Part shown: positions 52,893 to 62,801 of the stretch, in pieces
Position numbering within the stretch: position 1 is the stretch's first letter
Layout of the letters: every line of letters starts with the position of its first letter
From: Anaerolineae bacterium
GTDB taxonomy: Bacteria; Chloroflexota; Anaerolineae; Aggregatilineales; Phototrophicaceae
NCBI GenBank assembly: GCA_022843745.1
Contig: JALHNB010000031.1
Location: 21,120-85,119 of the forward strand
DNA length: 64,000 nucleotides
Direction of reading: 5' to 3'
Notes under the pieces: model-generated
What the model saw: only the letters and a program-made list of their open reading frames with translations
Told to the model about the DNA's origin: nothing
Databases searched by the model: none
Program-made: the position numbers and the translations under genes

Positions 52893-53846
52893 TTATGCGC
52901 AATCTGGTTGTTTGACTCCATTCCAGCGACTTCCAAACGGCATTTCACCCCGCGCAGCCAATTTCGCACGTGCCTCATGCCATAGCTTTCCCCATGCGCG
53001 ATGATCGGGCAGAACGCTTTCGGGATTCTTGCGACTACGTGCCACAAAGCCGGGAAATTCATCGCGTCCGGTAGGTTGCCCAATCGGCGAATAGCGCAAA
53101 TCGAAGCTGAAGCGAATATCATCGCTCAGGTTTGGCAGCGAACAATGCTTGACCAAACGGTGAAACATCAGAATGCTGCCTGCCTTCATGGGCATGGGGG
53201 TTACATTCAGCTCACGGAATCGTTCGGGAATTTCGAAACAATGCGGTGCTAACCCCTCTCGATGGCTGCCGGGGATGATCGCCAGACAACCATTTTCAAC
53301 GGTGGCATCCGTGATCGGTATCCAGACGCTCAAGACATCCGTATTATCGGCTTCCGCTGTGATAACCCCTTGATCCTGATGCCAGGGAGTCGCCGCGAGA
53401 TAGGCGTTGCGTGGTTTTGCACCGACATTCATAAACTCCGGCGGTTTGATTCGCGCGTGCTGAATTGGATTCGAGAGAATTTCAGGGCCGATCAGTTTTT
53501 CTACCTGATCCAGTAATCGAGGGTTGGTCAGCAGATTAAACGTTGCTTCACTGGTATAAACCGGCGTTTCCTCGGTATAAATCGCCGCTTTCGGCAGTGA
53601 AATGTCGAGATAATAAACCTCTTCGTCGCTAAGCTGGCTGACAATCTGGCCTGCCCGCTGGTTGAACGGCAAATCCGCATAAGTGGATGGAATTTTGCCT
53701 TCACTGTACCAGCGGTGCGCCAGTTCATCCAGAAGCATCGAATAATCATCGATGACGGGCTGCAAATCCGTTTCAGGGTCGAGGACGTTCTCGATTAAAA
53801 CGTAACCCTCTTCTGCGAACTGCTTTTGCATAATTGATTGTTCCAT
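52893..53846 (-). CDS. Phytanoyl-CoA dioxygenase (PhyH) family protein
   Basis: A 317-residue Fe(II)/2-oxoglutarate oxygenase: the HxD motif in TPWHQDQG (H156, D158), the distal His in FHRLVKHCSLPN, and the 2-oxoglutarate Arg in IRFSFDLRYSP. The substrate is unknown. It is the last gene of the second sugar-ABC operon, 14 bp after the permease, so it probably acts on the imported compound. Confidence 0.85.
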   Translation of the reverse strand: MEQSIMQKQFAEEGYVLIENVLDPETDLQPVIDDYSMLLDELAHRWYSEGKIPSTYADLPFNQRAGQIVSQLSDEEVYYLDISLPKAAIYTEETPVYTSEATFNLLTNPRLLDQVEKLIGPEILSNPIQHARIKPPEFMNVGAKPRNAYLAATPWHQDQGVITAEADNTDVLSVWIPITDATVENGCLAIIPGSHREGLAPHCFEIPERFRELNVTPMPMKAGSILMFHRLVKHCSLPNLSDDIRFSFDLRYSPIGQPTGRDEFPGFVARSRKNPESVLPDHRAWGKLWHEARAKLAARGEMPFGSRWNGVKQPDCA

Positions 53847-53860
53847 AAGTAGCCTCGCTT

Positions 53861-54769
53861 TTATGCTTTAATCGCGCCGGACATAATGCCGCCGATGAGC
53901 CAGCGCTGGAAAACGAAGAAAACGATAATCAAGGGTATTGTAGCAATGACGCTGCCTGCTGCCATGACACCATATTCCGGTACGGTCAGGGTCGCGCCTT
54001 TAAAGAGATTCAACAGGAGCGGTACTGTGACCATATTGGGGTCATTCATGACAATGTTGGAATAGATAAAATCATTCCAGGCGTTCATAAAATTTAAGAT
54101 ACCCAACACAGCCGTGATTGGCCCAATTAAAGGCAGTACGATACGCCAATACATTCCCAATAAGGATGCACCATCAATTGCTGCTGCGTCGATCAATTCA
54201 TCAGGGATCGTCGCCGCGATAAATTGGCGCATCAGAAATACGCCCCATGCTGGCGCCCACCAGGGTATCCACAGCGGCCAGAAGGTGTTGATCCAGCCGA
54301 GCCGAGACATCAACAGGAAAAACGGCACAATCGTGCTTTGGTAGGGCAGCATCATCGTGACCAGAACGCAGTAAAAGAGAATGTTTCTTCCGGGAAAGCG
54401 CCGTTTGGCGAAAACAAATCCGACCAGTGACGTGAAAAGCAGCGCTGGAACGGTTTGGCCGATTGCTACCGCCAGGCTGTTAAATAATGCTCGGATAAAC
54501 GGTGTTTTGACAATCAGGTCAGGATTGATTTCGCCTGAGAATAGTGCCGTGTAGTTGCTGGTGATAAATGGATTCGGCCATAAAGTTGGGGTGATCGAGT
54601 TGAGTGCGTTGCGCGGCATAAATGAGGCGATGACCATCGCATAGAACGGAAACATGAAAAAAATCCCCAACATAATCAGCACGAGGTAAACCAGGATGCG
54701 GCTGAAAGCTGGCATCCGGCTTTGACCGACGACTTGCGATTGGGGAATAGCTGCGGACATTTCGGCCAT
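53861..54769 (-). CDS. Sugar ABC transporter permease (MalG type)
   Basis: A 302-residue inner-membrane protein with six helices and the EAA loop LIDAAAIDGASLLGMYWRIVLP, and N-terminal RILVYLVLIMLGIFFMFPFYAMVIASF. It pairs with the upstream permease (12-bp gap). No ATPase gene is in this operon, so a shared ATPase from elsewhere, possibly one of the three in the first island, must drive it. Confidence 0.9.
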   Translation of the reverse strand: MAEMSAAIPQSQVVGQSRMPAFSRILVYLVLIMLGIFFMFPFYAMVIASFMPRNALNSITPTLWPNPFITSNYTALFSGEINPDLIVKTPFIRALFNSLAVAIGQTVPALLFTSLVGFVFAKRRFPGRNILFYCVLVTMMLPYQSTIVPFFLLMSRLGWINTFWPLWIPWWAPAWGVFLMRQFIAATIPDELIDAAAIDGASLLGMYWRIVLPLIGPITAVLGILNFMNAWNDFIYSNIVMNDPNMVTVPLLLNLFKGATLTVPEYGVMAAGSVIATIPLIIVFFVFQRWLIGGIMSGAIKA

Positions 54770-54781
54770 AATATTTTTCCT

Positions 54782-55738
54782 TTATGCCTCGGCAGTACGC
54801 ACGAGCCGGAGTTGAATGAGAGTGGCGAAAATTACCAGAATAGCGATGATGAAACCTAACGCGGCTGCCTCACCATAGCGTGATGCCTGAAACGCTGTCG
54901 AATATTGAATGGTATTGAGAGTCGCCGTCGCATCATCTGGCCCAGAGCCACTTGAACTCGAAAATAACAGCCAGGGTTGTGTAAACAGATTCAGGAGGCC
55001 GATAGTGGTGGTAATACCCACGAACAGGATTACCCCGCGCATCATCGGGACAGTTACGAAGAAAAATTTCTGAATGGTATCCGCGCCATCAACACTGGCC
55101 GCATCATATAATTCTGCTGGGATACCCTGAAGGCCGCCAAGCATAATCAGAACGTTATAACCTGTCGCTCCCCATAAAACCATCAGGATAACCGAAATCC
55201 GTGCGGGCCAGGCCTCGATCAGCCATCCAACCCGCCCGATGCCAACTGCCTCCAGGATGCCGTTGATCCAGCCGGAGTTATTATTCAGCAGGAGTTGGAA
55301 AATGATGGCAACGATGACCGCAGAGGTAATGTAGGGCAGAAAATAAAGGACACGCAAAACCTTGCGCCCTTTTATCTGAGGGCTGTTAAGGATAGTAGCG
55401 AGAACCAGTGTGAGGCCGATGATAATGGGCAGCAAAATGATCAGGAAAATGATCGTGTTGCCCAAAGCGCCAATAATCCGTTCACTTTTCAATAAGCGTT
55501 CGTAGTTTCCAAGCCCGAACCAGCGCGGCTCACCAATACCTTGCCATCTTTGAAAACTTAGCCAGATCGAAAATGCAAGCGGATAGCCGTGAAAGATACC
55601 AAAAATAATAAAGAAAGGTGAAATAAGAAGATATTCGATGCGATGTTTCCAGATTTGATGCCAGATAGATGATCGTCTGCCGACCTGAGGAGCGGACATC
55701 AGCCCTGGCGTGCCAGAGATTTGATTTTGGGTGGTCAT
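54782..55738 (-). CDS. Sugar ABC transporter permease (MalF type)
   Basis: A 318-residue inner-membrane protein with six helices. N-terminal 30 residues hydrophilic; EAA loop ELYDAASVDGADTIQKFFFVTVP. Partner of the MalG-type permease. A hairpin lies between it and the binding-protein gene. Confidence 0.9.
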   Translation of the reverse strand: MTTQNQISGTPGLMSAPQVGRRSSIWHQIWKHRIEYLLISPFFIIFGIFHGYPLAFSIWLSFQRWQGIGEPRWFGLGNYERLLKSERIIGALGNTIIFLIILLPIIIGLTLVLATILNSPQIKGRKVLRVLYFLPYITSAVIVAIIFQLLLNNNSGWINGILEAVGIGRVGWLIEAWPARISVILMVLWGATGYNVLIMLGGLQGIPAELYDAASVDGADTIQKFFFVTVPMMRGVILFVGITTTIGLLNLFTQPWLLFSSSSGSGPDDATATLNTIQYSTAFQASRYGEAAALGFIIAILVIFATLIQLRLVRTAEA

Positions 55739-55759
55739 CTTGCGCCTTTCAGTTGATCA

Positions 55760-55784
55760 CAGGGGCAAAGATTTCTTGCCCCTG
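55760..55784. repeat. 9-bp intercistronic hairpin after the binding-protein gene
   Basis: CAGGGGCAA and TTGCCCCTG pair around 7 nt, without a T-run. Such hairpins after binding-protein genes often protect the upstream transcript and lower downstream expression. It is not a copy of the four-member repeat. Confidence 0.65.
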
Positions 55785-55815
55785 CGATGCGATTCACATG
55801 AATTCAGCGAATTGA

Positions 55816-57162
55816 CTACACCTGATAGTCTGGCAGAATTTCAGCCAGCCTGTCGGCTACATCCTGCATTCCGGTCTCAATATCGACTTCACCCTTAATC
55901 ATTCCGTCAATGGAGGATTCCAGGACATCCGCTCCGGTAGCTGCGCCATAAGCGGCAGTACGGCAGTAATCGAGGCTCAGATTTTGTGCCATATCCAGCC
56001 AGATAGGGCCAATCACCTGCTCACCGAATAAATCGGTTGTCAATTCCTGGAATGGGCCTTCCAGATAGGGAAGATAGGGCGGGATAATGCCCCAATTGCC
56101 AGCAGCCGTCGCGCCTTCCATCGAGCCAAACGCGAACTGCATGAAAATTTTTGCCAGATCTGGGTTTTGCGTTGTGGCGGGTGATACTAAGGTCGCGCCA
56201 CCCCAGACACCTGTGTTTGGGCCACCGGGAATTGCGCGTGGGAGAGGAGCGACGCGCCAGACACCTTTGACATCCTCATTGATATTGCTTTCCCAGAAGC
56301 CACGCGCCCAGGCTGGGCATAGGTCGAGTACGAGCTGACCGCTGTTGATTGCTGCCCAATACTCCGGCGTCCAGAAATCAGCTTGCAATGTAGCACCTGT
56401 TTCATAAATCTTTTTCATGAGATTGACGGCGTTGATGCTGGCTTCGTCATTAATCGTGACTTCGGCATTATCACAGGTTGTCGGGCCGGAGCCTCCGAAT
56501 TGGGCATCGAACCACGACCACTGAGCTGTGGCAACAAAGCCACCACCGGCGGGATACAACACAGCGTTTTTGCCTGCTTCAGCAATTTGGGAGAGGATCG
56601 CGAGGAAATCCGGCTCATACATCATGTTGTCGGAAATTTCGATGCCCAATTCTTCCATGATGTCGGCGCGGTAGAAAATACCGCTGACCGAGAGATCGCC
56701 GGGCATCCCAAAATAGCCACCCATCGAGGCGACATAAGCTTCGTTCAGCTTTCCAGGGATGAGTGTATCCTTGATCTGCTCGATCATATCAGTCGTTTCC
56801 AGCAGCGCACCCTGCGCACCATATAATGCAACGTCAGTCGCTTCCATCCAGTACAAATCGGGCGCACCCGTTCCAGCGGCCATCGCCGTCTTGAACTTAG
56901 CGGCATGATCTTCGATTTGCTGCCAATCGAGGGTGACATTCGGATATTTTTTCAAAAATTCAACGCGGATATAGTCTAGTGGATGGTCGCCGTGACCCCA
57001 GAAAACGAGCGTGCCGGTCAGCGATTCATCAACTTCTTGTTGAGCGGGCGCAGCGAATGCTGATCCCATTCCAGTGGTTGCGGCTAATCCGGCGGCGGAA
57101 ACCCCCGCCATCTTCAAAAAGCTGCGTCGAGAAATACTTTTATTGAAATTCTTTTTAGCCAC
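55816..57162 (-). CDS. Tat-exported sugar ABC substrate-binding protein
   Basis: A 448-residue family 1 solute-binding protein with twin-arginine signal SRRSFLKMAGVSAAGLAATTG. The body has GTLVFWGHGDHPLDYIRVEF and WEWxx-type aromatic stretches (TPEYWAAINSGQLVLDLCPAW). Start GTG 57162 with AAGGAG 9-14 bases before. First gene of the second sugar-ABC operon. Confidence 0.88.
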   Translation of the reverse strand: MAKKNFNKSISRRSFLKMAGVSAAGLAATTGMGSAFAAPAQQEVDESLTGTLVFWGHGDHPLDYIRVEFLKKYPNVTLDWQQIEDHAAKFKTAMAAGTGAPDLYWMEATDVALYGAQGALLETTDMIEQIKDTLIPGKLNEAYVASMGGYFGMPGDLSVSGIFYRADIMEELGIEISDNMMYEPDFLAILSQIAEAGKNAVLYPAGGGFVATAQWSWFDAQFGGSGPTTCDNAEVTINDEASINAVNLMKKIYETGATLQADFWTPEYWAAINSGQLVLDLCPAWARGFWESNINEDVKGVWRVAPLPRAIPGGPNTGVWGGATLVSPATTQNPDLAKIFMQFAFGSMEGATAAGNWGIIPPYLPYLEGPFQELTTDLFGEQVIGPIWLDMAQNLSLDYCRTAAYGAATGADVLESSIDGMIKGEVDIETGMQDVADRLAEILPDYQV

Positions 57163-57280
57163 GATTGTTGCTCCTTAAAAGTGATACAGAATTATCTTTA
57201 GCGAAGTGTACTGCATGAGTCATTATAGTGCATTCGACTGGAATTATAATTTATAGTCCGTAATCCTCCAAATTGCGATT

Positions 57281-57359
57281 TTATGGCATGGCAACAAAGC
57301 TGACTATGTTACTCTACCGCGAAATTATGGCATGACAACAAAGCTGTCTGGGCTACTCC
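57281..57359. repeat. Imperfect direct repeat at the 3' end of the beta-helix gene
   Basis: TTATGGCATGRCAACAAAGCTG is present at 57281-57302 and 57325-57346 (one difference); weaker similarity continues for 13 bases. The inside copy encodes the final SFVVMP and stop; the outside copy reads as a decayed duplicate. Confidence 0.7.
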
Positions 57360-60300
57360 AGCTACGCCATATGTTGTTCTGATCTTTAGCCCGCACCCGC
57401 CAGTAATGTTCTCCGCTGTTGGGCGCTGTCCAATTATACGAAAGCTGATCAAGCGGTATATCGATTGGCGGCTGAGCGTTATCGAACTGTGCGTCCGTCG
57501 CGATCTCGATCTGATAGCCTGTCGCCCAGGAAATGCGATTCCAGGTAAGCGTCACATCAGCGGCGGGGAAAGCGTTGCGTTCCGGCACATCGTTTGCTGA
57601 ACTGCCGAGGACAACCGTTCGACACCGCGAAAATTCGGACGTGTTGTTGTTGGAATCGGTGGCTGTCGCCGTAAGGTATTGGCCGGATGCTGCGGTAAAC
57701 ACGAATTCCACATTAAAATTTACGTTGCCACTGCTATTGGTCGTGACATTGGTCGCCCCGACAAAGATTTGGCCTTCACCATAGCCGGATGGATCGCAGG
57801 CATCGTTGGCAAAAAACTCCACCCGATAAGTCGTGTTTGCTGTGCTGTTCAGCGTGCCCTTTATCATAATCGCGCTGCTGGTGGCTGAGGCGCTGGTCAA
57901 TACCGGGAAATTTTGCAGGTTATTCCCGCCCTCATCGCTGTCACCAGCGTCATTAGGCGTGATGCCATCATTTGTATATATGTCTCTATCCAAATCAAGA
58001 TCAATACCTAAATCCCCATTGCTGTGAGTGATGTTATTGGAGATTTTATTTCCCGTACCTGCGAGGACAAGAATCCCATCCTCACCATTAAAGCGTATGA
58101 TGTTACCTGCATTCGTCGTTGTGCCACCGATTGTGTTATTGTTTGCAGGCTCGTAGATAAGAATCCCATAATGACCGTTCCCTAGATTTTGAGTGCCAGT
58201 TACATCTGTACCAATATAATTTCCCTGGATTTGATTTCCCATCGCGCCAGAATAAAGTGCCATACCAGCTATACCAGCGCCAGAAATAATATTTCTCGAT
58301 ACAGATGTTATTCCACCAATGATGTTACTAGATGCGTTGTCATGAAGCATGATGCCATAAACTGACTCGATGCCTGGGATACCTGTGCCAATAGCTGCCG
58401 TTCCAGCCGAATTCGTGCCAATATAGTTGCCGGCTATGAGATTGTTAGTTGCTCCTGAACCCGTAATATGGATACCTGTATTCCCAAAAGCAATAATGTT
58501 GCGTTCAAGCGAATCATTTTGATTGTCTGCATTAGTACCGATTGTGTTATTGGGCGAATTCGTAATGCTGATACCATAATTAAGGTTTATAAAAGGAGTT
58601 GTGCCCACCACATTTATGCCGAGATAATTACCCTGAACATAGTTGCCACCATTGGTTTGAATATCTACCGCACTATTCTTGAAGCGATTGATTACTAATC
58701 CGCGCACCGTGCTGTTTCCGGCAGTGATGGTCAAACCATTTTCGTTGGTTAAAAGGCTTCCATCCAGCTCGATAATTGGTGTTCCAGAAAAGTCCGGCTC
58801 ACTCCAGCCGTCGATAATGACCGGATCAGTGATGGTTGGCAGCGCGGAAGTCGGCTGAATCGTGTAGGGTGCAGAGCCGGGGATATTAAACAGAATAATC
58901 TGTTGACCGCTCGTGCTGTTCGAAAGTGTGATCGCCTCACGTAGGCTGCATTGGGTGTCGCACACGCCATCGTTTGTATCATCGGTTGTAGTGACGGTAT
59001 ACGAGGGTGGATTCGGCACATTAATCGTGACGATAATCTCATCTTCGTCGGTTGCGCCTTTATTATCGTAGACTGTCAGAACGACTGTGTATGTCCCTGG
59101 CCCAAGCTGAAGGGACACCCTACCGGCAGTAACATCATCACCATCAGCATACGTTATACCAGCGATTGTCCAGAGATAGCGGACAATCTCACCATCCGGG
59201 TCATGGGTATTGGTGACACCCTCCCTGCCATCCAAAGTCACAAAAATCATGGTTCCGGCTGCGTCTGTCATTCGTACAATAGTTTGGTTTTCACCCATCA
59301 AAACGCCATTTGCATCGACTCCACGTGCGTCGGCGATAGGAGGGCGATTACGGTCAATACAGGTAATATCAAACCATGTCCCGTTCAGATCGGATGGTGC
59401 TGCGCCAAAAGCAGCCGGAAGTGTTGTGCTCGTACCGCCAAAATCGAGATAAAGAGGCGTGACACTATTGGGTGGGAAAACATAATCGTCGAGCCAATTC
59501 CCTTCGGACTCTGTGGGATCGGCGCTGGCGATAGTAGGAGGATTAGCATCTTGGGCGGGGCTGCCGGATTGCCAGATCATTTTTCCTGATGGGTCGCTGG
59601 GGCCAGTGCCACCCAACGTAACCTGATCGAGCGTTAAAACACCGGGGGCGCGTTGTACCCAATGAATGCCAAATGACCGTAATTGAGCGTAGTCTGCGCC
59701 AGTGTTCGTAACCTCAAGCTGTACAACACCAAAAATCATCCAATTTTTAAAATTGACTGTTATAGACTGACCAGCCGAGCAGCCTATCGGTGGATTGCCG
59801 CCAATTTTGTAGCACGGTGAAAATTCGGATGTGCTGTTATTCGGGCGAGTTGCCGTCGCTGATAGACGAGTGCCATACGCAACGTCATAATCAAAGTTCG
59901 CATTAAAACTGGCCTGACCACTTCCGTCAGTAGTCGCATTTGCAAAACCCAGATAAATTTTACCCTCACCATAACCCGATTTGTCACAATCCTGGTAGGC
60001 GAAAAATTCTAAACGAAATGTCGTGTTAGGCGCACTGGTTAGCGTGCCTGTGATATTCACCATGCTATTGGATACGGTTGCGCCTGTCAAAATCGGGAAA
60101 TTTTGCAGGCTATTCGCGCCTGTATCCGCGTCGTCGGCATCGTTTGCTGTCACCCCATCACCACCCAGGTCGATTCCCAGGCCATTGTTCGCAAAAATGC
60201 TGTTCGACGAGATCAAATTCCCTGTGCCTGTCGTGACATTTACGCCTGCAAAGTCATTATAGGCGATCACATTACCCGCCCCGGATGCTGTCCCGCCGAT

Positions 60301-61263
60301 TGAGTTATTCGTCGCGTCCTCGACAAAAACGCCGTGCAAGCGGTTGCCGAGGTTGAGCGCTCCGGTCACATCAGCGCCGATGACATTGCCCTGGATAAGA
60401 TTATTGGAGGTCGTCGCGCCTTTGAGAATCACGCCATTATGCAGGCTGTCGGCAATAATGTTGCGTTCAGCGGCGGTTGTCCCGCCAACTCGGTTATTGG
60501 TAGAGTCTTCAATTTTTACGCCATCGTCGCCGTTACCAAGTGCCAGTGTTCCGGTCACATCTGTGCCGATATAGTTGCCGATGACAAGATTGTTGGTCGC
60601 GCTCTGGCCGTAAATATTTACGCCGTCGTCATTGTTGCCGGAGATGATATTACGCGCGGCGGTGGTTGTCCCTCCAATCGTATTGTTCGCAGAACTTGCG
60701 ATAATGACACCGTACAAATTGGGGACGGCGCTTGTCCCGGAGGCATCCGTGCCAATATAATTGCCCTCAATCGTGTTGCCATTACCAGTCGGCATTCCGA
60801 CTCCGCCATATTTCCAGCCGTTCAGAACTAAACCACGTACTGTTGAGCCGCCGCTGAGAATGTTAATGCCGACAGCAGTAATTTCCTGCCCGGCTGGTGC
60901 TGTGTAATTGTTGCCATTCAGGACAATCAGAGGTACGCCGGAGAATCCGGGTTGTGTTGTTCCATCAATGATGACTGCGTTAAAAATCAGAGGTAGTGGT
61001 GTCGCTGGCTGGATCGTGAATGGTGGCGTACCGGAAATATTAAATGCAATCGTGTCTTTATCAGGATTGGCGTTGGAAGCGTTAATCGCCTCGCGCAGGC
61101 TGCAATGGGTTGCGTTGCAAGTCCCGTCGTTTGTATCATTTGCGCTGGTGACAGTGAATGTCATAACGGCCTGGCTTCCGCCCGGATCGTCTGATTCTTG
61201 CGCAAGTGCTGTGTTGATAGCCAGAATGAAGATTAAAAATATTGAAATCCGCCGAAACGACAT
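57325..61263 (-). CDS. Large secreted CSLREA / parallel beta-helix protein
   Basis: A 1312-residue extracellular protein: signal peptide (residues 1-21, ending ALAQ), first CSLREA domain (NATHCSLREAINASN, about 45-60), a right-handed beta-helix of NxIGG/GNYIGTDxxG repeats (to about 390), an Ig-like stretch, a PKD-like region (about 690-760), a second CSLREA domain (CDTQCSLREAITLSN), a second beta-helix, and a C-terminal fibronectin-like domain (WRVRAKDQNNIWRSWSSPDSF). The two halves are a tandem duplication of the same architecture. Likely surface adhesion or polysaccharide binding; NosD-type beta-helices rarely act as enzymes without clear catalytic Asp. Confidence 0.88.
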   Translation of the reverse strand: MSFRRISIFLIFILAINTALAQESDDPGGSQAVMTFTVTSANDTNDGTCNATHCSLREAINASNANPDKDTIAFNISGTPPFTIQPATPLPLIFNAVIIDGTTQPGFSGVPLIVLNGNNYTAPAGQEITAVGINILSGGSTVRGLVLNGWKYGGVGMPTGNGNTIEGNYIGTDASGTSAVPNLYGVIIASSANNTIGGTTTAARNIISGNNDDGVNIYGQSATNNLVIGNYIGTDVTGTLALGNGDDGVKIEDSTNNRVGGTTAAERNIIADSLHNGVILKGATTSNNLIQGNVIGADVTGALNLGNRLHGVFVEDATNNSIGGTASGAGNVIAYNDFAGVNVTTGTGNLISSNSIFANNGLGIDLGGDGVTANDADDADTGANSLQNFPILTGATVSNSMVNITGTLTSAPNTTFRLEFFAYQDCDKSGYGEGKIYLGFANATTDGSGQASFNANFDYDVAYGTRLSATATRPNNSTSEFSPCYKIGGNPPIGCSAGQSITVNFKNWMIFGVVQLEVTNTGADYAQLRSFGIHWVQRAPGVLTLDQVTLGGTGPSDPSGKMIWQSGSPAQDANPPTIASADPTESEGNWLDDYVFPPNSVTPLYLDFGGTSTTLPAAFGAAPSDLNGTWFDITCIDRNRPPIADARGVDANGVLMGENQTIVRMTDAAGTMIFVTLDGREGVTNTHDPDGEIVRYLWTIAGITYADGDDVTAGRVSLQLGPGTYTVVLTVYDNKGATDEDEIIVTINVPNPPSYTVTTTDDTNDGVCDTQCSLREAITLSNSTSGQQIILFNIPGSAPYTIQPTSALPTITDPVIIDGWSEPDFSGTPIIELDGSLLTNENGLTITAGNSTVRGLVINRFKNSAVDIQTNGGNYVQGNYLGINVVGTTPFINLNYGISITNSPNNTIGTNADNQNDSLERNIIAFGNTGIHITGSGATNNLIAGNYIGTNSAGTAAIGTGIPGIESVYGIMLHDNASSNIIGGITSVSRNIISGAGIAGMALYSGAMGNQIQGNYIGTDVTGTQNLGNGHYGILIYEPANNNTIGGTTTNAGNIIRFNGEDGILVLAGTGNKISNNITHSNGDLGIDLDLDRDIYTNDGITPNDAGDSDEGGNNLQNFPVLTSASATSSAIMIKGTLNSTANTTYRVEFFANDACDPSGYGEGQIFVGATNVTTNSSGNVNFNVEFVFTAASGQYLTATATDSNNNTSEFSRCRTVVLGSSANDVPERNAFPAADVTLTWNRISWATGYQIEIATDAQFDNAQPPIDIPLDQLSYNWTAPNSGEHYWRVRAKDQNNIWRSWSSPDSFVVMP

Positions 61264-61370
61264 AAAAGCGCTCTCTTAATCTGCTTTGCACCATTTATCA
61301 TTATACGGCTTCTGGATAGGGGTTGCTGGACGCTTATCCTGAATGTTCTGTAAAAAATCGGGCGTTTGGA
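61264..61370. other. Gap upstream of the beta-helix gene
   Basis: 107 bp between the LLM oxidoreductase end and the beta-helix start; no hairpin or consensus promoter is seen. Confidence 0.3.
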
Positions 61371-62366
61371 CTACGATTTCAGCGCAGGAATGACTTTTTC
61401 GCCGATGATTCGAATGCCATTTTGCGGGATCAGACCGTGCGGAGTGCCAAATTCGATGCGCTGTGCGCCCGCCGCAAATATATGTTCGGCGTGCTGGATG
61501 AGGTCATGCGCATTTCCCGCGAAGGCAAAGCGGTTCAGCAAATCATCGGAGATGAGGCTTGCCGCAAGATCATATTCGTTGAGGCTGGCATGTTGGCGCA
61601 AACGCTCGATGAGTTCCGGTTCGACCTGAACGGTTGAGTCGAGTGGGGCGACAACAGGTAGATAGAGAGCTACCGAGCGCCGAGCTGCTGCCCGCGCCTG
61701 TTCGCGATCATCATCCACGACTGTGACCGCGCCCAGGGCAATGCCAACTGCGCCGATTTCGCGTTTAGCATTACGCTCACCTTCGGCAATATAGCTTCGA
61801 ATAACAGGCACAATATCCGGGTTTGCGGAGCCGCCGACCTTCACTTCATCAGCGATTTCCCCGGCTATGGCGCACAATTTACGCCCCCATGTGCCGATCA
61901 TGATGGGAATAGGGGAATCTGGAAGGGGATACGGCGCTCGAACGTGCGGCGCAATCTGAAAAATTTGGCCTGTATAGCCGCTGCTTTCACCGGAGAGCAT
62001 GTAGCGTACAATCTCGACAGATTCACGGATCGCCTGAAGCGGCAATTCTGTCATGCCGTGATCGCGCAGCCATGCCCCGCGTGAAATGCCGAGATAAACA
62101 CCCGCCTTTGCGACTTGTGATAACAGAGCCGTCTCCGCCGCCATGTCGATGGGCGTGATACGCGAGGGCGAGACTGCCGCCGGGCCGATTCGCGCTCTTG
62201 AGAGATGCGGAGCCATCAGCAGCAGCGGGCCGTAGCTGGGATGAAAGGGCGCATCGCAATAAACACTCACCGCGTCAAAATCATATTGATCGACGAGCTG
62301 CGCCAGCGCGATATATTGTGAAGGGGTTTTATCGGTCTGGAAGGCGATGCTGATTTCGCGCTTCAT
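61371..62366 (-). CDS. LLM-class (F420/flavin) oxidoreductase
   Basis: From ATG 62366, a 331-residue luciferase-like TIM barrel: SIAFQTDKTPSQYIALAQLV, DAVSVYCDAPFHPSYGP, VYLGISRGAWL, PIPIMIGTWGRKLCAIAGEIADEVKVGGSANPD. It resembles F420-dependent methylene-H4MPT-reductase-like enzymes; FMN use is also possible. The ATG overlaps the stop of the upstream TIGR04076-like gene (ATGA); the extra 35 residues of the longer frame are out-of-frame coding from that gene. Confidence 0.85.
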   Translation of the reverse strand: MKREISIAFQTDKTPSQYIALAQLVDQYDFDAVSVYCDAPFHPSYGPLLLMAPHLSRARIGPAAVSPSRITPIDMAAETALLSQVAKAGVYLGISRGAWLRDHGMTELPLQAIRESVEIVRYMLSGESSGYTGQIFQIAPHVRAPYPLPDSPIPIMIGTWGRKLCAIAGEIADEVKVGGSANPDIVPVIRSYIAEGERNAKREIGAVGIALGAVTVVDDDREQARAAARRSVALYLPVVAPLDSTVQVEPELIERLRQHASLNEYDLAASLISDDLLNRFAFAGNAHDLIQHAEHIFAAGAQRIEFGTPHGLIPQNGIRIIGEKVIPALKS

Positions 62367-62680
62367 GTGAGATCGTCGCTGTTCATGGCGCGTTTCTGGA
62401 TGCGCTCGATTTTCATGATGAGGCGTTCTTCGGGGTCGGGGCAGGCGATCAGCGAATCCCGTTCCAGCCAATCATTGGCGGCGAGTTGGCGCTGCTTGGC
62501 AGCCAAGAGTGGCAAAACCGCGCTCAACGCATAGACGCAAAAATGCTTGCCATCGGGGATGCGCAGTTTGCTGCTTTCGGTCAGTTCAAAATAATCACCC
62601 ACCTGCATACTGCACACCGAGCGACCTTCAATCGCAGTCACGGTCACGCGCAGGTCGTAAAGTTCAAAATCGTGCGCCAT
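62363..62680 (-). CDS. TIGR04076-like small protein
   Basis: A 105-residue protein: YDLRVTVTAIEGRSVCSMQVGDYFEL, then FCVYALSAVLPLLAAKQRQL and LIACPDPEERLIMKIERI. The order (one Cys near the N-terminus, Cys/Ala-Leu-Ser in the middle, CPDP near the end) follows the TIGR04076 family of unknown function, often beside redox enzymes. Here it overlaps the LLM oxidoreductase by four bases and is probably its partner. Confidence 0.65.
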   Translation of the reverse strand: MAHDFELYDLRVTVTAIEGRSVCSMQVGDYFELTESSKLRIPDGKHFCVYALSAVLPLLAAKQRQLAANDWLERDSLIACPDPEERLIMKIERIQKRAMNSDDLT

Positions 62681-62716
62681 TGGTCAATTAACCCTTTTAA
62701 ATGTGCAATCACGGGA

Positions 62717-62740
62717 GGGCGCAAGGCCTTGCGCCCCTAC
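62717..62740. repeat. Dispersed hairpin repeat, copy 4
   Basis: GGGCGCAAGGCCTTGCGCCC (62717-62736) is a perfect palindrome, followed by CTAC. It lies in the 121-bp gap between the epimerase and the TIGR04076-like gene. Confidence 0.8.
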
Positions 62741-62801
62741 ATGGCATCGCCTGTCATAAATTTTGGGATTTAGCTAAGGACTAACAGCTAACAGCTAATC
62801 G

